A stretch of DNA of 64,000 nucleotides from Flavobacterium sp. N3904 (lineage in GTDB: Bacteria; Bacteroidota; Bacteroidia; Flavobacteriales; Flavobacteriaceae), in NCBI RefSeq assembly GCF_025947305.1, contig NZ_CP110009.1, forward strand, positions 1,116,001 to 1,180,000, given 5' to 3'. The notes under the pieces are model-generated. The model was given only the letters and a program-made list of their open reading frames with translations. It was not told the origin of the DNA and did not search any database. Shown one piece after another: positions 1-7,992 of this stretch. Position numbers and translations under genes: made by a program. Position 1 is the stretch's first letter. Every line of letters starts with the position of its first letter.

Positions 1-87
1 TTAATGATATTGTAAATATTTTTTTTGAGTCAATTAATCTTCTTCTGTTTGGTATTTTCATTTTTAACCGTAAATTTTTTAGTCTAT

Positions 88-222
88 CCGCTAACGTTCT
101 GGCGCTACACGAGGTTTGGGATTAAAGAGGCGAGGTCTTTCGGTTAAACACTAATTCCCCAAATACAAAACCATCTTTAAATTCAACCTAATGCCCAAAT
201 CTCGTGTAACGGCTGTTAGTGG
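88..222 (-). repeat. attC-like imperfect palindrome at the 3' end of a lipoprotein gene
   Basis: Two long arms face each other: 102-120 (gcgctacacgaggtttggg) and 193-211 (cccaaatctcgtgtaacgg), complementary with two mismatches. Outer short arms CCGCTAAC (88-95) and GTTAGTGG (215-222) are complementary with one mismatch. Read on the minus strand this gives CCACTAAC, long arm, spacer, long arm, GTTAGCGG. That is the order R''-L''-L'-R' of an integron attC site, and the 135-bp length is similar to Vibrio attC sites. The outer boxes do not match the RYYYAAC/GTTRRRY consensus exactly, so this is attC-like rather than proven. Confidence 0.5.
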
Positions 223-229
223 CTGTTTT

Positions 230-682
230 TTATTTGTAGATAATTGTCCAATTTTGTTTATCTAAATCTTCTTTCGACAATATATATTTCTTTGTGTAAA
301 TATTTTTTTTAAATATTTTATGCCAACCATATTTTTCTACAGAATCTTGAGTAACAATAAATAGTCTTAATTTTTTATCTTCAATTCCTTCAAAGTAACT
401 ATCCCAAAATCTAGGCCTATCGTGATTTTCAATTTTTTCATTTGGTAAAATTGGAGTAAATTTAAATAGAAACAAACTATCTTCTTTTGTAAAAATATGC
501 TTTTCGTCATATTCAAATTCCCAATAAAAACCTTCAGTTCCAATTTGATTATCTGAAGAAATTATGCTGTAGATTGTTTTGTCTGAATTGTTTTCTACTT
601 CTAACATTCGATTATCAAATCTATCGCAAGCAGATATAAATATTAGAAAAATTATAAAGAACAAAAAAGATGATAATTTCAT
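230..682 (-). CDS. Small lipoprotein of unknown function, possible cassette gene
   Basis: The protein has 150 residues. It starts with a type II signal peptide (two short charged residues, a hydrophobic stretch to residue 16, then a lipobox ending SAC at Cys19), so it should be lipidated and anchored in the envelope. The mature part is rich in Asp, Glu, Lys and aromatic residues. I recognise no domain. The gene stands alone: its stop codon lies 8 bases from the attC-like palindrome and its start lies 40 bases from a copy of the outer box (723-732). Precise flanking boxes on both sides suggest a mobile gene cassette. No partner genes are nearby. Confidence 0.75.
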   Translation of the reverse strand: MKLSSFLFFIIFLIFISACDRFDNRMLEVENNSDKTIYSIISSDNQIGTEGFYWEFEYDEKHIFTKEDSLFLFKFTPILPNEKIENHDRPRFWDSYFEGIEDKKLRLFIVTQDSVEKYGWHKIFKKNIYTKKYILSKEDLDKQNWTIIYK

Positions 683-722
683 AATTATTTTTAGTTAATT
701 TTCTCCGATTCTGTGGTAAAAT

Positions 723-732
723 AGCCACTAAC
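723..732 (-). repeat. Second copy of the attC-like outer box (upstream cassette boundary)
   Basis: On the minus strand this reads GTTAGTGGCT, identical to the complement of the box at 215-224. Together the two boxes bracket the lipoprotein gene. A further hairpin (ataggtct / agacctat) lies just outside at 739-763 and has no T tail. Confidence 0.45.
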
Positions 733-842
733 TTACACATAGGTCTTATAAAATCAGACCTATCCATCCTAATAAGAGTAGCTTTGTCTTACAAACATAC
801 CGTTTATTTTTCTTAATAGAAAAAGATTTTAAAATCAATTGC

Positions 843-1205
843 CTATTTATTCAATAATTCCCGCATGGTTTCCAGCTGTATTTCCATCTTTTGTATTAGG
901 GCGTTTTTCTCGGCCAGTTCTTGCTTTAGGGCTTTTTCGCGAAGGGTTTCATACCGGTACGGCAAGTATTCGCCTAAATGCGCAATAAAATTGTAGTTCA
1001 TTGCCGTACTCAGCTTCCATAAAATGGCAAATTGTAGGGACTCTTTCTTAAAATATTCGTTCAATCCCGTAGGGAGTATGCCCAATGCTCTGGCAACATC
1101 GGCTTTCTTGATTTTGTTCTGGATAATGTGATAATGGATAAAATTGCCAATCACAGGGTACTGTTCCCCTTTTCCATTCTTGTATTTGTTGCTGGTCGAT
1201 ATCAT
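843..1205 (-). CDS. Small helix-turn-helix protein with C-terminal coiled coil
   Basis: The protein has 120 residues. Residues about 30-70 (IKKADVARALGI, then LNEYFKKESLQFAILWKLS) look like a Cro/C1-type helix-turn-helix. Residues about 88-119 are a heptad-like Leu/Glu/Lys/Gln helix, probably a dimerisation coiled coil. It is likely a DNA-binding regulator. The upstream region (1274-1514) is an eleven-unit 22-bp repeat array, which makes self-binding or autoregulation an attractive inference. No effector domain is seen and I do not recognise a named family. Confidence 0.65.
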   Translation of the reverse strand: MISTSNKYKNGKGEQYPVIGNFIHYHIIQNKIKKADVARALGILPTGLNEYFKKESLQFAILWKLSTAMNYNFIAHLGEYLPYRYETLREKALKQELAEKNALIQKMEIQLETMRELLNK

Positions 1206-1271
1206 CTTTTGTGTGTTTTAGGTTTTAGATACATGCTATTTTCTATAAAAAGTAGTGCTAAACACTAATAG

Positions 1272-1515
1272 TATTGGTTCTAACTACATGTTCTATTGGT
1301 TCTAACTACATATGCTATAGGTTCAAACAACAAATTCTATTGGTTCGAACTACATATGCTATTGGTTCAAACCACATACGCTATTGGTTCGAACTACATA
1401 CGCTATTGGTTCGAACTACATCTTCTATTGGTTTGAAAAACCAATAAAGTTGGTTCAAACTACCTATACTATTGGTTCAAACTACATACGCTATTGGTTT
1501 AAACTACATACAATT
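1272..1515. repeat. Eleven-copy 22-bp direct repeat array
   Basis: The core TTGGTTC(G/A)AACTACAT recurs with its TTGG (once TAGG) at 1274, 1296, 1318, 1340, 1362, 1384, 1406, 1428, 1450, 1472 and 1494. The step is exactly 22 each time, despite base changes between copies. Several units contain the palindrome TTCGAA. One unit (1427-1445) has become a perfect dyad, ATTGGTTT-GAA-AAACCAAT. The array fills most of the gap between two minus-strand genes and lies upstream of the HTH gene. A reading frame through it on the plus strand is only a by-product of the repeats. Confidence 0.9.
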
Positions 1516-1602
1516 GCTTTTGAAAACCAAAAAAAACGGCAAAAAATTGCCCCTTTTGAAATAAAAGAGGCGATTGCAGTTGTTTGTTAATGAATTGTTT
1601 TA

Positions 1603-2100
1603 CTACACCGCAGGTGCTACTGGCGGTGATGTAACGGCATTACCTCCACTAGTTGCAAAACGCTTTTTGAGCTGGTCTACTATGCTGTCGGCACCCTGTA
1701 CTCCGGCTTCGGCAGCTGCGCCAAAGGTTTTGTACAAGGCGAGCGCCACTCCATAAGCCTCGCTACCGGCGAGCATTTTGGTGTCTTCGATGCGCTCACA
1801 CAATTGTGTAGCAATGCTTGAGATTTCATCCAACTGGTTGAATAGCGTTAAATCATTTTGGATATTAGCTACCGAAAGATACGATGGGATAAGCGTTGGG
1901 TTGTTTACACCCGCATAGATGGCATCCTCGGTAAAGGCTTTGTTGTTGACATCAATGGTGTTTAATGATTTTCGTTCGTCGGCCGTGAGTCCCACCAAAA
2001 AAGGAAGGTTGGTCAAGATGGTCTGAAAAGCGGCTTTAACTGCCGTTACCTGTGCTGCCGTAGCAGTCGCGTTTACGCGGTTGTTGAGTAAATTTGACAT
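1603..2100 (-). CDS. Conserved hypothetical protein, helical
   Basis: The protein has 165 residues, no signal peptide and no membrane segment. It begins MSNLLNNRVNATATAAQV and is largely predicted helix, with an Ala-rich middle and a Pro/Ala tail. The composition suggests a soluble bundle. I do not recognise the family. It is more GC-rich than its surroundings, with frequent codons ending in G or C, which could mean recent transfer. It shares strand with the HTH gene downstream, but the 22-bp array separates them, so an operon is unlikely. Confidence 0.6.
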   Translation of the reverse strand: MSNLLNNRVNATATAAQVTAVKAAFQTILTNLPFLVGLTADERKSLNTIDVNNKAFTEDAIYAGVNNPTLIPSYLSVANIQNDLTLFNQLDEISSIATQLCERIEDTKMLAGSEAYGVALALYKTFGAAAEAGVQGADSIVDQLKKRFATSGGNAVTSPPVAPAV

Positions 2101-2300
2101 AAATAGTTTTTTTTGGTTTCTGTAATAATAGATTACAAAAACAAAGCTAAACTATTCCTGTTTTTTTTTATAATGTTTTTCTTTCGATAAAAAGGAATTT
2201 GTTAAATTTATAGGTAAAACTGTACGTTATGAATTTAAAAGTGAAGTTTTTTAGCATGTTTATGAACTAATATCGTTTGCAAAAATTTGTTTCAAGTGAT

Positions 2301-2835
2301 TTAATTTACTGTAGTGTCAAATCGCCCTGCGGTCACCTTAACAATTTTGCCATCGCTATTTATGGCATCAAACCAAAATGTCCCTGTAATGATCCTTCGA
2401 TCTTTGTCATAAAACAGTATTTTCAATTCCCCTTTCTGAATCGAATTTGTCTTGTAACGGTCTTCATTGAAGTTGTCTGATGTCAAGGTATATTCTGCAT
2501 AACTTTCAGAATTTTTTTCTGTTGCCAAATCAAATACACGGCCAGCGGCCATAGTCAGGTAATTTATATTTAAGGCAACAATGCGTATGCTTTTGTACGT
2601 ATTGTTCTTATCATTAGAATAACCAATAGTGAAATAATCCTGACCATTAGAATCTTGAGCAAATAGGCAATGTATATTTCCATAAATTCCACCTCCTTTG
2701 GGTTTTACAATACTACCATCAATTCTACTTGAAATTCCACCTTGACCATTGTTCTTTATTCGGGTCAACTCGTCGTCTTTGGAACAACCAAAAAAAAAGC
2801 AATGCAATCAATACAAATAGAGAAATTTTTTTCAT
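2301..2835 (-). CDS. DUF6252-like lipoprotein with signal peptide shifted out of frame by a 9-T run
   Basis: The body (2301 to about 2800) ends with a pattern I associate with DUF6252 lipoproteins of Flavobacteria, including KGELKILFYDKDRRIITGTF and a final GRFD motif. The frame that continues the body opens only at an ATG at 2807 and gives MHCFFFGCSKDDE. A better start at 2835 encodes MKKISLFVLIALLFF, which would join GCSKDDE as a perfect lipoprotein signal (Cys17) if the T run on the minus strand (2790-2798) had eight T instead of nine. So the gene is either switched off by slippage, a recent pseudogene, or affected by a homopolymer sequencing error. Confidence 0.7.
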
Positions 2836-2944
2836 GGTTTAAAGAGTATTGTTATGTCTAACTGCTGTAATATTCTAATGTTAATAGTAGTTTTCAACTA
2901 GATTGAGTGTATAGCTGCATTATCATGACTACAATTCTTTTATT

Positions 2945-3147
2945 AACCCGTTGGGTGAAATTCAAATAAAATAAAGTTTTAACCACATAAAATCATAGAT
3001 TAATGCTAAATAGGCAAAGAATAAATAGAAATAGCACTATTTCACACATAGAATAGCTATGTGAATAGTAAAACGTCTATTTCTTTCTTTTAAAAACTAT
3101 AGATTCTATGTTTCTATGTGTTAAAAAATAATTTCACCCAAAGGGTT
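2945..3147. repeat. MITE-like palindromic element
   Basis: The ends aacccgttgggtgaaatt (2945-2962) and aatttcacccaaagggtt (3130-3147) are inverted copies with two mismatches. Sub-terminal parts also mirror each other (aaccacataaaatcatagatt against the complement of the 3' side), and the centre (about 3032-3070) holds another hairpin around cacata...tatgtg. The element has no coding capacity and abuts the stop codon of the next gene. I recall similar 'cacatagaa' elements dispersed in Flavobacterium genomes, but cannot count copies here. Confidence 0.6.
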
Positions 3148-3151
3148 TTTA

Positions 3152-3730
3152 TTAATTCAATGGGAACGAATACCCCAAAGCCATTGCTCCGCTAAACTGT
3201 TCTACCGAGGGTTGGTAATAATACGTAAAGGCCAAATCAAAATTATGTTTGCGGCCCAATGCCAACCCTAGTGTAACAGGGATATGCATTAATATACCGC
3301 TATCTTTTATGTCAGTTAATGATGTATAGGTTTCAAAAGAACCCACAGAGGCACCGATCCCAATTTCAAAATAAGGAGCAACATAGGGAATTGGCGCAGC
3401 AAGACGCACTTTTCCGCCAAACATAAATGCCTGTGAGGTTACCTTGTATTCCGATTGATAGGGTTTGTCGGTATTATCCGGTGAGGTAACAATAAATCCG
3501 GCATAAGGCCTTACGCCAAACCATTTGCTTATGTTAATCACATATTCGCCCTGAGCATAAAACCCAGAACCGGTTACATCTGTCGCATCATACGGGGCGG
3601 TTACTCCCAAACCTACAGCAACATTAATAAATTTTCCCGGACCAATTTGTGCTTTAGTCTCATTGGAAAGAATTAGGGTGAAAAGGGTAATGGTAAAAAT
3701 GGTACGAATGGTAGAAAGTGTGTAATTCAT
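3152..3730 (-). CDS. Outer membrane beta-barrel protein
   Basis: The protein has 192 residues. A signal peptide (hydrophobic 8-22) would be cleaved after NETKA, at about residue 27. The rest alternates short aromatic-ended strands (FINVAVGLGV, GFYAQGEYVI, FGVRPYAGFI, NFDLAFTYYY) and ends in GYSFPLN. This is the pattern of a small eight-strand OmpW/OmpA-like barrel. It probably sits in the outer membrane. No substrate can be inferred and it appears to be a single-gene unit. Confidence 0.7.
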   Translation of the reverse strand: MNYTLSTIRTIFTITLFTLILSNETKAQIGPGKFINVAVGLGVTAPYDATDVTGSGFYAQGEYVINISKWFGVRPYAGFIVTSPDNTDKPYQSEYKVTSQAFMFGGKVRLAAPIPYVAPYFEIGIGASVGSFETYTSLTDIKDSGILMHIPVTLGLALGRKHNFDLAFTYYYQPSVEQFSGAMALGYSFPLN

Positions 3731-3875
3731 TTTATTTACTATAAATTTTTAATACTTTATTTTGGCCAATTAAGACCTATTTGTTAAACGTTTTTAATGC
3801 CTCAAATATAAATGATTTCCCGCAATTCTATTTAGTCTTTTGGTTGTTAATTTTCATCATATGACGAAAGTTTTG

Positions 3876-6146
3876 CTACAGATTCAGACTGGACTTAAAC
3901 ATCCTTAGCTCTTCCCAACTGAAAGTGTCTCCGTATTTTTCTTTCAACGGAGAAACCGATTCTTCTTTGTAGCCCGCAAAAGCCTCGGTGAGTGCGGCTA
4001 TTTTATCTTCAGTAAATACCTCGCTGATGGTTATGGTTTTGGCCTGAATCAATTTGGTGAGATGCGACAAAATGGTTTCTTGCGTAAACTTGCGTATGGT
4101 GGCTATTTCTTGCACGGTTTTCTTTTCCAGCCACAGCTCGTGGGTTTCCTGCACCGTCGATTTTTTGGGTTCCTTTTTGGTGGTTTTCTTCGGTGCGTAG
4201 CGTTCGGCATCTTTTTCGTCCTCGATCAGGGTGATGTTGGCTTTTTTGAAATCTTCGATGACGCGCTCGACTTTAACGGTTTTGTATTTTTTTATTTCAT
4301 CAGAAGTTAGTTTTTCTTTTGAGATGGTTTCCCCTTTTACCAATGTGGCAATCATCAGTTTGGCTTTCATCAATTGAAGCACTGCTTTGGTTTGCAAATC
4401 GTCGAGTATAACGAGTTCGTCATAAAAGGCTTTGGCTTTTTTGAGTCGTTTTACTTCTTCGAGCTTCCACAGAATTTCGTAAACCAACTTGTCCATCGGA
4501 TCCATAAAATAATTGAATGCCGCATGGATCCGTTCGGAAATATGACTAAATTCCAATTGTTCATTGTGGAACAATTTGTCCAGTTGAACCAAAAACTTGG
4601 AGGAAGGTTCCAGCAATTGCCAAATGACACCGGCCTGGTTTTGTGCCCATGCTTTGTGTTTGAATTTAACGGAATTTTCGGCATCTTCGTTGTAACTGAA
4701 TTGATGGTTGCGCCATTCCTGTGCCAATTCGTTCCAGTCGAAACTGTTTTTCAGGTAGTTGAGTATGAAATTCTTGGTTTCCCGTTTCAAGGCATTGGCC
4801 AAAGCTTCTTCCGAGGCTTTGTTCTCTGCGTAATCCATCACATCCTGATCGTTTGAAATACCATTCATTCGCAACGGAGAAAGCAAAACAAGCCCGTTTA
4901 ACGAACGCAAACGCGATAATGCCACATAGGCCTGCCCGGGCAAGAAAACTTGCGATACATCAAGCGCAGCTTTGTCAAAAGTCAATCCCTGGCTTTTGTG
5001 TACTGTAATCGCCCACGCCAACTTGATCGGGTAATGCACAAAAGTGCCCAAAACCTCCTCCTCTATTTCCTTGGTCATTTCGTTTACGGTGTAGCGAATG
5101 TTTTGCCATTCATACTTGTCGACTTCGATGGTCTTGTCTTCGTCGGGAAAATGCACCCAGATTTCTTTGCTGGTCATCGTTTTTACAATACCCATTTTTC
5201 CGTTGAAATAATTTTTATCCAGCGACAGATCGTTTTTGACAAACATAATCTGCGCGCCTACTTTGAGCTGTAAATTGGGATCTACAGGATATATTTTCTC
5301 CGGAAAATCACCGGTGATTTCGGGTGTGAAAGTCGTTAGTTTACCTTCTAAATCCTCAAGTGACTGGGCGTTCATCACATCGGCTTTGGCATTGTGCGTG
5401 GTCAGCGTGATAAAACCTTTGTTTGCTTTTAGGTCAAAATTGGGTTTCACAAATTCGTTAAGCATTTGAATATCAGTAGGTGTAATCTCATTATTGCGCA
5501 GATTATTCAAAACCGAAATGAATCGATCATCGGTCTGACGGTAAATTTTGGATAACTCAATGTACAACGGCGGATAGTGCTGAATCACATGGGCATGAAA
5601 AAAGAATTTTCCTCTGTAGTAATTTCGTAAAGTACGCCATTCTTCGTCACGAATAATAGGTGGTAACTGTAATAAATCTCCTATAAATAATACCTGAACA
5701 CCCCCAAAAGGGGCGGATTTCTTTCTGACGGTTTGCATCATATAATCCATGGCGTCGAGCAAATCGGCTCGTAACATACTGACTTCGTCTATGATAAGCA
5801 ATTCCATATTACGAATGACTGCGCGTTTTTGTCCACTCATCTTGAAATGCCTGCGCAAAGTGGCTTTGGTTTCAAATTTGGTTGTATCCGAAAATTGGGG
5901 AGCCGAATTGTCAGGAATAAAACCACCAAAAGGCAATTGAAACATCGAATGTATCGTCACTCCTCCGGCATTTAGCGCTGCAATTCCCGTAGGCGCCACC
6001 ACCACCGTATTCTTGTGAGTCGTGGCAATAATTTGCCGCAAAAGAGTGGTTTTACCCGTTCCTGCTTTCCCGGTAAGAAAAACGGATTGGTGCGTTTGAT
6101 TGATAAAACGGAGAGCATAGGCAGCGGCTTCGGATAGGGATTGCAT
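3876..6146 (-). CDS. Pif1-like superfamily 1 helicase with C-terminal HTH_40 domain
   Basis: The protein has 756 residues. Walker A is GKAGTGKTT at about 26-34. Motif II is IIDEVSM near 118, followed by FIGDLLQLPP. Later motifs VHKSQGLTFD and AYVALSRLRS are those of RecD/Pif1-type 5'-3' DNA helicases. A basic linker near 640-665 leads to residues 667-756, which resemble the HTH_40 domain found at the end of Bacteroidota helicases. The role is likely unwinding of DNA or DNA-RNA structures in replication and repair. The gene stands alone, 102 bases downstream of ompH on the same strand, with a terminator between them. Confidence 0.88.
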   Translation of the reverse strand: MQSLSEAAAYALRFINQTHQSVFLTGKAGTGKTTLLRQIIATTHKNTVVVAPTGIAALNAGGVTIHSMFQLPFGGFIPDNSAPQFSDTTKFETKATLRRHFKMSGQKRAVIRNMELLIIDEVSMLRADLLDAMDYMMQTVRKKSAPFGGVQVLFIGDLLQLPPIIRDEEWRTLRNYYRGKFFFHAHVIQHYPPLYIELSKIYRQTDDRFISVLNNLRNNEITPTDIQMLNEFVKPNFDLKANKGFITLTTHNAKADVMNAQSLEDLEGKLTTFTPEITGDFPEKIYPVDPNLQLKVGAQIMFVKNDLSLDKNYFNGKMGIVKTMTSKEIWVHFPDEDKTIEVDKYEWQNIRYTVNEMTKEIEEEVLGTFVHYPIKLAWAITVHKSQGLTFDKAALDVSQVFLPGQAYVALSRLRSLNGLVLLSPLRMNGISNDQDVMDYAENKASEEALANALKRETKNFILNYLKNSFDWNELAQEWRNHQFSYNEDAENSVKFKHKAWAQNQAGVIWQLLEPSSKFLVQLDKLFHNEQLEFSHISERIHAAFNYFMDPMDKLVYEILWKLEEVKRLKKAKAFYDELVILDDLQTKAVLQLMKAKLMIATLVKGETISKEKLTSDEIKKYKTVKVERVIEDFKKANITLIEDEKDAERYAPKKTTKKEPKKSTVQETHELWLEKKTVQEIATIRKFTQETILSHLTKLIQAKTITISEVFTEDKIAALTEAFAGYKEESVSPLKEKYGDTFSWEELRMFKSSLNL

Positions 6147-6193
6147 TTGGCGTATAGTTTAAAAAGCTAAAATATGAAAATAACGGAAATAAA

Positions 6194-6232
6194 AAAACCT
6201 TCAATCTTATTCAAGATGAAGGTTTTATAAAG
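6194..6232 (-). terminator. Rho-independent terminator after ompH
   Basis: The stem aaaaccttcaatctt / aagatgaaggtttt surrounds a short loop and is followed on the minus strand by a run of seven T. It lies 20 bases beyond the ompH stop codon. Confidence 0.8.
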
Positions 6233-6248
6233 TTTTGTGAACTAAAGA

Positions 6249-6803
6249 TTACTTCTTAACTTCTTCTGTTTTTGCAGTCGATTTGTATTTTTCGTTCAAT
6301 AATTTTACGATTTCTTTTGTAATGTCGTATTTTTCTTCGGCATACAAAACTGATGCTGCATCTCCAGTACCGTAGATATAGGCATATCCTTCTTTTTTAC
6401 CGTACGCTTTTATGAATTTTTTTACTCCGCTTACAAGAGAATCCATTTCTTTTCCGCTGTCTTGTTGCAATTGCATTTGCAAAGCTTGCTGTGCCTGACC
6501 CAATTGTTGCTCTCTACGTTGCAATTCAGCACCATTTTTTTGAGCCCATTCTTGACCGTTTGCCTGAGCATTACGTTGAAAATTGGTAGCATCCTGTTTG
6601 AATCTGTTGATTTCTGCTTCCAGTTGTCTTCCTTTCTCTGCTGCTTGCGCTTTGTATTTTGCTTCCAGATCTTTGGTCTCCGTATATTCTTTCATCAAGA
6701 CAGCAGTATCAACATAAGCTGTTTTTAATTCTTTAACTTCTGCTTTTTTATCACAAGAAACAAGTGATATTGAAATTGCGATAAATAATAATGCTTTTCT
6801 CAT
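6249..6803 (-). CDS. OmpH/Skp-family chaperone, lipoprotein form
   Basis: The protein has 184 residues. It has a type II signal peptide with lipobox LVSC (Cys17) and then the OmpH pattern: a short strand (KTAYVDTAVLMKEY), a long Gln/Glu/Lys/Ala coiled-coil hairpin (about 45-125) and a C-terminal strand-helix (YAYIYGTGDAASVLYAEE). Skp/OmpH proteins hold unfolded outer membrane proteins in the periplasm. The lipid anchor differs from the soluble Skp of E. coli and would tether the chaperone to a membrane. It is probably a single transcription unit ended by the terminator at 6194-6232. Confidence 0.85.
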   Translation of the reverse strand: MRKALLFIAISISLVSCDKKAEVKELKTAYVDTAVLMKEYTETKDLEAKYKAQAAEKGRQLEAEINRFKQDATNFQRNAQANGQEWAQKNGAELQRREQQLGQAQQALQMQLQQDSGKEMDSLVSGVKKFIKAYGKKEGYAYIYGTGDAASVLYAEEKYDITKEIVKLLNEKYKSTAKTEEVKK

Positions 6804-7038
6804 TTTGATGTATTTCAGGTTTTTTTAGTATGGATGACAAAAATATAAAAAAATAGATAGTATTGACAAAAAGTTTGAAAAATGCGACTATTTTTATATT
6901 ATATATTTCGATTATTGATAATTAAAATTTAATAACGTATGGCTATAATAAACGGATTTAAAGGAGGGTTTTATATAAACAAACAGAAAGTTTTGACCTA
7001 ATTCCCTATTAAAACCAAAATAAACGTCTTAAAACAGC

Positions 7039-7899
7039 TTAAAACGAGTTTTGGTTGTTTTTAAGGACATAAATGTGCGATGAATATTCAAAATTTTGTT
7101 TGGCTTTCCAATTCGACTGCAATCCAATGAAAAAGGCCTTAATGTAATTCATTTTTCCGGTTTTGTATTTTTCGGAAAGTAAGCTCACATAAAAAGAATC
7201 AAATTTCATTGGAAGCACTTTTACAAGTTTCATATTTTCCTTTTCAAACAATTTTTGAATCGCTATTTTGGAGAAATGCCAAAAGTGAATCGGCACATCA
7301 TAAGCCGCCCAAAAGTTTCCATAATATTTTGCGTCATAAGATTTGAAATTGGGAACGGCAACAATCAAAGTTCCACTTGGTTTTAGCAATCGTTTTAATT
7401 CCTTTATCTGTTCGTCCAAATTGGGAACGTGTTCCAAAACATGCCACATCGAAATCACATCAAAAGTATGGCTTTCCAATTCAGCTGTTTTTTCCACAAA
7501 AGAAACGCCTTTGCTCTTTGCAATCGCTTTGGCTTTATCACTGGGTTCGACTCCTACCGTTTTCCAACCGTCATTTTGGGCAACCGTCAAAAAATCTCCG
7601 GTTCCAGCACCTATGTCCAAAATCAACCCTTTAGAAGGTTGATACGAATTGATTAAACTCAATTTATTTTTTAATGCAATATTTTTTACAAAATGGTATG
7701 CCTTTTCAAACAACGATCTTTTGGAGTCGGTATGCGAAATATAGTCGGGACTCTCATAGTACTTCCCTAGAACATCCAAACTCGGTTGCGGATGCGTAAT
7801 TAACATATCCAATGTTTCATCATGATAGAGATCGAAGGTTTCTTGAGAAACGGAATAATCTTTTACTTTTAAAAAATGTGTTTTGTGTGTAATATCCAT
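7039..7899 (-). CDS. Class I SAM-dependent methyltransferase
   Basis: The protein has 286 residues. The SAM-binding motif I (LDIGAGTGDF) is at about 94-103, motif II includes VGVEPS, and the post-motif is DVISMWHVLEHV followed by LKPSGTLIVAVPN. This is the Methyltransf_11/23 type. The N-terminal 80 residues contain the short preamble often found in methyltransferases acting on surface glycans or lipids, but no zinc-binding cysteines are seen. The substrate is unknown. The 235 bases downstream, up to ompH, contain no gene. Confidence 0.85.
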   Translation of the reverse strand: MDITHKTHFLKVKDYSVSQETFDLYHDETLDMLITHPQPSLDVLGKYYESPDYISHTDSKRSLFEKAYHFVKNIALKNKLSLINSYQPSKGLILDIGAGTGDFLTVAQNDGWKTVGVEPSDKAKAIAKSKGVSFVEKTAELESHTFDVISMWHVLEHVPNLDEQIKELKRLLKPSGTLIVAVPNFKSYDAKYYGNFWAAYDVPIHFWHFSKIAIQKLFEKENMKLVKVLPMKFDSFYVSLLSEKYKTGKMNYIKAFFIGLQSNWKAKQNFEYSSHIYVLKNNQNSF

Positions 7900-7992
7900 T
7901 TGTGTTTTTAAATAAATAATTTTAGATCTTTAGAAAAGAGCTAAAAAGAAATTTTTTTTTAATTAATTAAAGAAAAGAAATGATTTTTCATT

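Noticed and set aside
1272..1515. Possible CRISPR array
   Set aside because: There are no unique spacers; the 22-bp units are contiguous and no cas genes are near.
1384..1590. A plus-strand frame through the 22-bp repeats
   Set aside because: The repeat length is not a multiple of three and the protein is only the repeat read in shifting frames, with no start signal.
4062..4856. Plus-strand frames inside the helicase gene
   Set aside because: They lie entirely within a well-supported coding sequence on the other strand and show no homology-like features.
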